Origin: an uncultured Gluconobacter sp.
GTDB taxonomy: Bacteria; Pseudomonadota; Alphaproteobacteria; Acetobacterales; Acetobacteraceae
Direction of reading: 5' to 3'
DNA length: 38,019 nucleotides
Assembly: GCA_937880175.1 (NCBI GenBank)
Contig: CALFLO010000020.1
Coordinates: 1 to 38,019 of the forward strand
Of this stretch, positions 33,207-38,019 are shown piece by piece. The notes beneath the pieces were generated by a model. It searched no databases, had not been told where the DNA came from, and was given only the letters and a program-made list of their open reading frames with translations. How positions within the stretch are numbered: position 1 is the first letter of the stretch; each line of letters starts with the position of its first letter. Made by a program: the position numbers and the translations under genes.

Positions 33207-34304
33207 AGCCGGCAGATAGACCCGATGGAACCGCCCTCCCAGCGACGTCAGAACTTCGTAGCCAATCGTTCCCGCTGACCGGGCCAGCGTATCCACGTCC
33301 TGCTCCGGCCCCAGCACCGAAAGCACATCACCAGGCTTCAGATCAGCCGGGGCATCGCTCAGATCAACGGAAATACTGTCCATCGAGACGCGCCCGATAA
33401 CCGCAAGCCGGGTCTGCCCGGCCCACACTGCCGCCTGCCCGGCCTGCGCCCGGAAGAAACCATCCGCATATCCAATCCCCAGCGTGGCGATCCGGGTGGG
33501 CTTCGAAGCCGCCCAGCCGAGGCCGTAGCCCACACGGTCTCCGGGCTGTATGGTGCGGATCTGCACGATCCGGGCATCGAGCGAGACGACCGGCTTGAGG
33601 GCGCGGTTCCCCTCGGACGGTGCGATCCCGTAGAGGGCCGCACCCGGTCGGATCAACTCGAAATGATACTCCGGTCCAAGAAAAATCCCGGATGATGCCG
33701 CCAGAGAGCGCGGCACCCCCGGAAATCCGACCGCCATCTCGACGAAACGGTTCCGCTGCATCGCATTGGCCGGGTTATCAGGCGTATCCGCACAGGCCAG
33801 ATGACTCATCACGAGTTGCAGGTTCAACCCATCAAAAATGGAGCGGTCCTGAAGGTCTCCGGCAGTCAGGCCAAACCGGGACATCCCGGTATCGAACTGG
33901 AGTGACGCCGGAAAAGCAGAGCCCTTCTCCATGCATAGACGCTGCCAGCTCCGGACCTGATCGAGATCATTGAGGACGGGCAACAGGCCATAAGCCGCCA
34001 TAATGCTCTCGCAGCCGGGCATGAAACCATGCAGCACGAAAATACGGGCTTCGGGAAGCGTGGCCCGCAGCGCAATCCCTTCATCGAGATGTGCGACAAA
34101 GAATGTCTTTGCTCCGCAGGCCGCAAGAACCGGAGCCACCCGTTCTGCCCCCCCCCCAGACGCATCGGGCTGGACCACGGCCGCCCCGTCCGCCCCCGCG
34201 GCCCGAGCGCACGCGGGGGGGGCAGTGTGTGCCATACCCCCCAGACTCACACTCAGCCAGGCTCCCGCCCGCGCGGACTCTGCATCCTGGAATACTGTTT
34301 GCAT
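33201..34304 (-). CDS. alr: Alanine racemase-like protein lacking the PLP lysine
   Basis: 367 residues with the two-domain alanine racemase layout. The C-terminal part looks intact: FDTGMSRFG, the RPGAALYGIAP segment, IGYADGFFR with the second catalytic Tyr, and IGRVSMDSISVDLSD. In the N-terminal barrel the family motif VVKADAYGxG reads VVQPDASGGG, so the lysine that binds pyridoxal phosphate is Gln45 and the following Tyr is Ser49. The upstream stretch LGGMAHTAPPACARAAG is also unlike the usual LxxLxxNYxxL. The odd patch (about 34150-34260) is full of C and G runs, including ten C and eight G. Either the protein is catalytically dead as a racemase or the sequence here is wrong. The rest of the frame is undisturbed. 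Confidence 0.8.
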   Translation of the reverse strand: MQTVFQDAESARAGAWLSVSLGGMAHTAPPACARAAGADGAAVVQPDASGGGAERVAPVLAACGAKTFFVAHLDEGIALRATLPEARIFVLHGFMPGCESIMAAYGLLPVLNDLDQVRSWQRLCMEKGSAFPASLQFDTGMSRFGLTAGDLQDRSIFDGLNLQLVMSHLACADTPDNPANAMQRNRFVEMAVGFPGVPRSLAASSGIFLGPEYHFELIRPGAALYGIAPSEGNRALKPVVSLDARIVQIRTIQPGDRVGYGLGWAASKPTRIATLGIGYADGFFRAQAGQAAVWAGQTRLAVIGRVSMDSISVDLSDAPADLKPGDVLSVLGPEQDVDTLARSAGTIGYEVLTSLGGRFHRVYLPAV

Positions 34305-34530
34305 GTGGGCTGCCCATAAGACTGCAATGCTTTCTTATGGCACTCCAGCCGAAGGACGCAATGCGACAGCCCTCTTTTCACGCCAGAGATTCTGCGCAAC
34401 AAGGCGCCATGCGGCGCAAGCAGATGCAATCTTCAGTCACAAAAAGTGAGTTCAGATTTCCGGGGAAATGCCTATTTCTGGTGCCCAACGGAGTTAACGG
34501 CAAGACTGTCACGAAAGTTTCCATAAATTG
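34305..34530. other. Intergenic region between divergent alr and flippase operon
   Basis: 226 bases holding both promoters. I see no clear -35/-10 pair, no coding frame of good character, and no strong repeat. The part near 34430-34530 is richer in A+T, as expected for the promoter of the plus-strand operon. Confidence 0.4.
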
Positions 34531-35898
34531 ATGTCAGACGACTCATCGTCTTCACAGGCCGCAAGACCCGGTGGTGTCCAGCGCGTCATGAGCAATCTGG
34601 GCGTCCTTCTGGGAGGGCGCGCCGTCAATGCTCCGCTGAGCCTCATTCATATCTGGATGGCGACCCATCTGCTGGGAAGCTACAGCTTCGGCCTCGTGGC
34701 GATGATGTACGCTTTCGCGCGGACGATGGGCGACATCGTGGACTTCCAGTCCTGGCAGACGGTGCTGCATTACGGTCTGAAGCCGTTGACGCAGGGCGAC
34801 CGCCGCAGTTTCCAGAAAATCGTGTCTTTCAGCCTGCTGCTCGACAGTCTCGGCGGTCTGATGGGCTTTGGTGGCGGCGTCCTCATCAGCCTTCTGGCCA
34901 TGAATCTTCTGGGCTGGCCCCCTGAAATCCACATCACCGGCGTCGTCTACTGCGTCTCCATCCTTTTCATGGCGTCCGCCACCGCGACAGGTCTTCTGAG
35001 AGTTTTCGACCGCTACGACCTGCTGGCCGTGCAGGGCACCGTCGCCACCATCGTGCGCGTGATCGGTACGGCCTCGATGGCTCTCGGCTGGGCGTCGGTA
35101 ACGGCGCTTGCCAGTGTCTGGATTGCCGCGGAAGTCGCCGCGTGGAGCACGATCTTTTTCATGGCGTCCCGCGAAATGTATCGCCGGGACCTTATCCGCG
35201 GCCTCTTCCATGAAATGCGCGGTATCCTGCCCGAGATCCTGAGCGGACAGTTTTTCCGCACCTATCCGGGGATCTGGCGTTTCGCGCTGAACACGAACCT
35301 CAACTCCACGCTCGCCCTCGCCTTCGGTCATATCGGGACACTCGTCGTGGGGGCCTTCGTTGGCCCGACGAGTGCTGGCTATTACCGGATCGCAAGCCAG
35401 ATCGCAGCAGGGATCGCAAAGCCCGCAACCCTGATCCAGACGACCGTTTACCCCGAGATGGCCCGGCTGTGGCGCGACCGCGCCATGAACCGCCTGTATC
35501 GCCTGACAGGCCAGATCGCCCTGATGGCCGGGGGGATCGGAACGGCGCTGCTCCTGCTGACCCTGTTTGCGGGACGGCCTCTCCTTCAGCTTTATATCGG
35601 CCATAAAGGCGCGACAGAGGCTCTGCCCGTCACACTGTGGCTGCTGGCCGCCGAAGTCGTCACCGTCTGGGGCCTGCCACTGGAGCCGCTTCTGTTCACG
35701 ACGAACCACTCCGGCGCGGCCATCGGGGCCCGTATTCTGGAATGCACCTTCTTTCTGCCCGCTCTGGTGATGATGGTCCGCCACTACGGACTGAGCGGCG
35801 TCGGGCCCGCAACGCTATGTGGCGTTACCCTCCTGATCGCGATCCAGCTCTTCATCGTGATCCGCACGGCCCGCAGCCCGACAGGTCTTGCGGCATGA
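34531..35898 (+). CDS. Polysaccharide/lipid flippase (Wzx-like, MOP superfamily)
   Basis: A 455-residue integral membrane protein with about twelve predicted helices (for example LLGGRAVNAPLSLIHIWMAT, VLISLLAMNLLGW, ALMAGGIGTALLLLTLFAGR). The organisation is that of oligosaccharide flippases of the MOP superfamily, including YYRIASQIAAGIAKPATLIQ, which resembles Wzx/RfbX. It should move an undecaprenyl- or lipid-linked product across the inner membrane. The codon before the ATG is TTG and could also initiate. The stop overlaps the next start (ATGA), so translation is coupled with the transferase gene. Confidence 0.83.
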   Translation: MSDDSSSSQAARPGGVQRVMSNLGVLLGGRAVNAPLSLIHIWMATHLLGSYSFGLVAMMYAFARTMGDIVDFQSWQTVLHYGLKPLTQGDRRSFQKIVSFSLLLDSLGGLMGFGGGVLISLLAMNLLGWPPEIHITGVVYCVSILFMASATATGLLRVFDRYDLLAVQGTVATIVRVIGTASMALGWASVTALASVWIAAEVAAWSTIFFMASREMYRRDLIRGLFHEMRGILPEILSGQFFRTYPGIWRFALNTNLNSTLALAFGHIGTLVVGAFVGPTSAGYYRIASQIAAGIAKPATLIQTTVYPEMARLWRDRAMNRLYRLTGQIALMAGGIGTALLLLTLFAGRPLLQLYIGHKGATEALPVTLWLLAAEVVTVWGLPLEPLLFTTNHSGAAIGARILECTFFLPALVMMVRHYGLSGVGPATLCGVTLLIAIQLFIVIRTARSPTGLAA

Positions 35899-37025
35899 AA
35901 GTAGCTTTCCCCCTCATCGGACAGCGTCACCAGACCCTTCATGCCCTGCCGGTCGCGCTGGAAGTCTCCGCGCGCCATCCGGACGTAGCGGTCCATGTTT
36001 CATGCCTGACCGTGAGCCATCTCGAACTGGCGCGCTCTCTGGCGACGCTCTACCCCGAAGCCCGCGTGCAGTTCGACCTGCTCCCGATTTCTCCGAAACT
36101 GCGCCGCCGGATCGAAGTGCATGGCCTGCGGGTGGTGGACCGCCTGATCGGACTTTTCGCCTCCCGGCACTATTTCCGGACTTTCGATGCGATCATCGTG
36201 CCGGAAGCGACGTCCCTTCAGCTTCGTCGCATGGGCGTACGCCGTCCGAAAATGATTTGGACCGGGCATGGCGCGGGTGACCGGGCGATCGGATTTGCCC
36301 GTCATCTCGGAAAATTCGACTTCCTGCTGGTTCCCGGCCGCAAGGTCGAACAGCGGATGCTGGAAAAAGGCATCATCCGCCCCGGCGCCTATCATCGCGG
36401 AACATACGCAAAGTTTGATCTGGTGCGGCGCATGGATGCGAAACGGCCGAAACTTTTCAACAATGACCGGCCGACGATCCTGTACAACCCACATTTCCTG
36501 CGGCGCCTGTCGTCATGGCCGGAGATGGGACAGCAGATCCTGAAGTTCTTTGCGGCGCAGGACCTCTACAACCTTGTTTTCGCACCACATTTCCGCCTGT
36601 TCGACAATCACCGCGAAGAGGGCGACGCCCTGAAACGCCAGTACGGGCACCTGCCGCACATGCTGATTGACCCCGGCAGCCACCGGAGCATCGACATGAC
36701 CTATACGATGGGGGCAGACCTCTATCTGGGGGACGTCAGCAGCCAGGTGGCCGAATTCATGATCCGCCCGCGCCCTTGTCTCTTCCTTAACGCCCACCAT
36801 GTGAAATGGCACGGAAACCCGGATTACCAGTTCTGGACGCTGGGGCCGGTGACGGAAAACGTGTCGGATCTGGGCGCGAAAATCGAGAATGCCTTCGAAA
36901 CGCATCCTCGTTTTCTTGAGGCGCAGCGCCAATATGTATTAGAGACATTCGAAACACTGGGTGATGAGCCCACTGCGCCCGCTGCTGCGGATGCAATTGT
37001 CGATTTTCTGAAAAGGGCTGCCTGA
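35895..37025 (+). CDS. CDP-glycerol glycerophosphotransferase-like enzyme
   Basis: A 376-residue cytoplasmic protein of the CDP-glycerol:polyglycerol phosphate transferase/GT-B type. Supporting motifs are WTGHGAGDRAIGFARHLGKF (nucleotide-site loop with catalytic-like His) and, near the end, LYLGDVSSQVAEFMIRPRPC, which corresponds to the family motif TDYSSxxxDFxxxxKP. TILYNPHF begins the C-terminal domain as TILYAPTF does in the family. The donor might be CDP-glycerol or another nucleotide-sugar. The start at 35895 overlaps the flippase stop by four bases, and the longer frame from 35637 is flippase sequence in another frame. It overlaps the next gene by one base. Confidence 0.75.
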   Translation: MKVAFPLIGQRHQTLHALPVALEVSARHPDVAVHVSCLTVSHLELARSLATLYPEARVQFDLLPISPKLRRRIEVHGLRVVDRLIGLFASRHYFRTFDAIIVPEATSLQLRRMGVRRPKMIWTGHGAGDRAIGFARHLGKFDFLLVPGRKVEQRMLEKGIIRPGAYHRGTYAKFDLVRRMDAKRPKLFNNDRPTILYNPHFLRRLSSWPEMGQQILKFFAAQDLYNLVFAPHFRLFDNHREEGDALKRQYGHLPHMLIDPGSHRSIDMTYTMGADLYLGDVSSQVAEFMIRPRPCLFLNAHHVKWHGNPDYQFWTLGPVTENVSDLGAKIENAFETHPRFLEAQRQYVLETFETLGDEPTAPAAADAIVDFLKRAA

Positions 37026-38019
37026 TGTCAGGCGATCCAAACGGAGCTAGTCCAGGTTTGACCGAGGCCAACCAGAACCCAACCGCCAATCCCGTTCCGA
37101 CACCAAGCCGTTCCGGCCTGGAAAGACGTTACGGCGATTTCCCAAGCTTTGCGGCCGCACTTGATTACGCGGCTCAGGGTGAGAGCGGATTCAACATCTA
37201 TTCCGGCCGGGGGCAGCTTCTTGAAGCGCTGCCTTACCGTCTGCTGCGCGAGCAGGCCCGTTCCATGGCCTGCCGTCTGCTGGGTCTTGGTCTCGTCCCA
37301 GGTGACCGTGTGGCCATCGTGGCGGAAAGCGACGGTGATTTCGCACGGATTTTCTTCGGCTGCCAGTATGCGGGCCTTGTCCCCGCACCGCTCCCCCTTC
37401 CCGTCGCATTCGGCGGAAAAGAAGGTTACGTTGGAACCCTGCGCGGCATGATCCAGGTCGCTGCGGCCCGTGCCGTTGTCGTGCCGGACGTAATCGGAAG
37501 CTGGACGACGGACATCGTTGAGGGTCTCGATCTGGTTTTTGGTGGGTCCCCCGCCGATCTGTATCGACACGCCGAAGCCCGGGTCGAACTGCCGGAAATC
37601 GCCCCGACAGCCCTTTCCTATCTTCAGTTCTCCTCGGGCAGCACGCGCTTTCCGATGGGCGTTTCGGTCACGCAGGCGGCTGGCATGGCCAATGCGCGCG
37701 CCATCGCCCGGGACGGTCTTCATGTCCATCCGGCGGAAGATCCGCGCGATGACCGCTGCGTCTCCTGGCTGCCGCTCTATCATGACATGGGACTGGTCGG
37801 TTTCTTCCTGACCCCCCTGACCTGCCAGCTTTCCGTTGATCTGCTGCCCACCCGCGAGTTCGCACGACGCCCGCATGTCTGGCTCGACCTGATTTCCCGC
37901 AATCGCGGCACGATCGCCTACAGCCCGTCCTTCGGTTACGAGCTCTGCTCGCGCCGCAGCGGTCAGGCCGATCTGGACCTGTCGTGCTGGCGCATTGCCG
38001 GCCTTGGCGGTGACCTGAT
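37025..38019 (+). CDS. Fatty-acyl-AMP ligase, 3' end beyond window
   Basis: The first 331 codons of an adenylate-forming enzyme. After a Pro/Asn-rich leader (about residues 1-28) come the ANL-fold motifs: GDRVAIVAESDGDF, PAPLPLP, the phosphate-binding loop YLQFSSGSTRFPMGV (about residues 200-214) and SWLPLYHDMGLVGF. In the loop, Arg replaces the usual Gly and Met the usual Lys, as in fatty-acyl-AMP ligases that load acyl chains onto carrier proteins rather than CoA. The acceptor is probably encoded outside the window. The start overlaps the preceding stop by one base, tying it to the flippase and transferase. The truncation is a window effect. Confidence 0.85.
   Translation, partial: MSGDPNGASPGLTEANQNPTANPVPTPSRSGLERRYGDFPSFAAALDYAAQGESGFNIYSGRGQLLEALPYRLLREQARSMACRLLGLGLVPGDRVAIVAESDGDFARIFFGCQYAGLVPAPLPLPVAFGGKEGYVGTLRGMIQVAAARAVVVPDVIGSWTTDIVEGLDLVFGGSPADLYRHAEARVELPEIAPTALSYLQFSSGSTRFPMGVSVTQAAGMANARAIARDGLHVHPAEDPRDDRCVSWLPLYHDMGLVGFFLTPLTCQLSVDLLPTREFARRPHVWLDLISRNRGTIAYSPSFGYELCSRRSGQADLDLSCWRIAGLGGDL

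Noticed and set aside
34552..35784. 410-codon open frame antisense to the flippase
   Set aside because: Gln/His/Arg-rich shadow frame. The sense strand shows a clear multi-helix transporter.
35637..35894. Upstream extension of the glycerophosphotransferase-like gene
   Set aside because: It is flippase coding sequence read in another frame. The overlapping ATGA start at 35895 is more convincing.

Overview
The window looks like chromosomal DNA of an acetic acid bacterium (Acetobacteraceae, most like Gluconobacter). This is inferred, not searched. The support is the high G+C, the alphaproteobacterial character of the proteins, and the gene set: a glycerol glp locus, quinone-linked flavodehydrogenases, an mdtNOP-type efflux operon, B12-dependent methionine synthase and several TonB receptors. 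No rRNA, tRNA, CRISPR array, insertion sequence or prophage was seen. Genes are densely packed and no gap between them exceeds 300 bases. The longest, about 296 bases, lies at 11021-11316.

Layout. Positions 1-3146 (minus strand) carry glpR, glpD and a glpF cut off by the window edge. Sites resembling the E. coli GlpR operator lie in front of both glpD and glpR. Positions 3393-5762 hold an RcnB-like secreted protein, a small membrane protein, a ribokinase and a YceI-like periplasmic protein. Positions 5930-10683 (plus) form a tight four-gene tripartite efflux operon (ytcA, HlyD/mdtN, FUSC/mdtO, NodT/mdtP), followed by a KGG-repeat stress protein on the minus strand and a 5'-deoxynucleotidase. 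Positions 12023-14863 hold a TonB-dependent siderophore-type receptor convergent with a TetR regulator. From 14919 to 20428 come a small CxCC protein, divergent metH, purU and an orphan lipoprotein. From 20569 to 24498 lie a D-lactate dehydrogenase-type flavoprotein, malate:quinone oxidoreductase and a DeoR regulator. Divergent mntR and mntH (24508-26503) share an intergenic region with a perfect 17-bp palindrome. Then, on the minus strand, come glutaminase, siroheme synthase and a His/Gly-rich lipoprotein. On the plus strand follow a 41-residue membrane peptide, an HD-domain nucleotidase-like protein and a second, divergent TonB receptor, which is convergent with an alanine racemase-like gene. 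The window ends with a coupled plus-strand operon of a flippase, a CDP-glycerol-transferase-like enzyme and a fatty-acyl-AMP ligase cut by the right edge.

How the genes work together. GlpF admits glycerol and GlpD oxidises glycerol 3-phosphate into the quinone pool. The D-lactate dehydrogenase and Mqo feed the same pool. MetH and PurU both return tetrahydrofolate. MntR/MntH manage manganese. The right-hand operon probably builds and exports an acylated or glycerophosphate-containing surface glycan or lipid.

The most notable observations are an alanine racemase-like gene whose PLP lysine is replaced by glutamine inside a G/C-homopolymer patch (possibly consensus error), a P-loop-less protein with a COG0523-like CxCC motif divergent from metH, the glp operators, the mntH palindrome, and the flippase/glycerophosphotransferase/FAAL operon.
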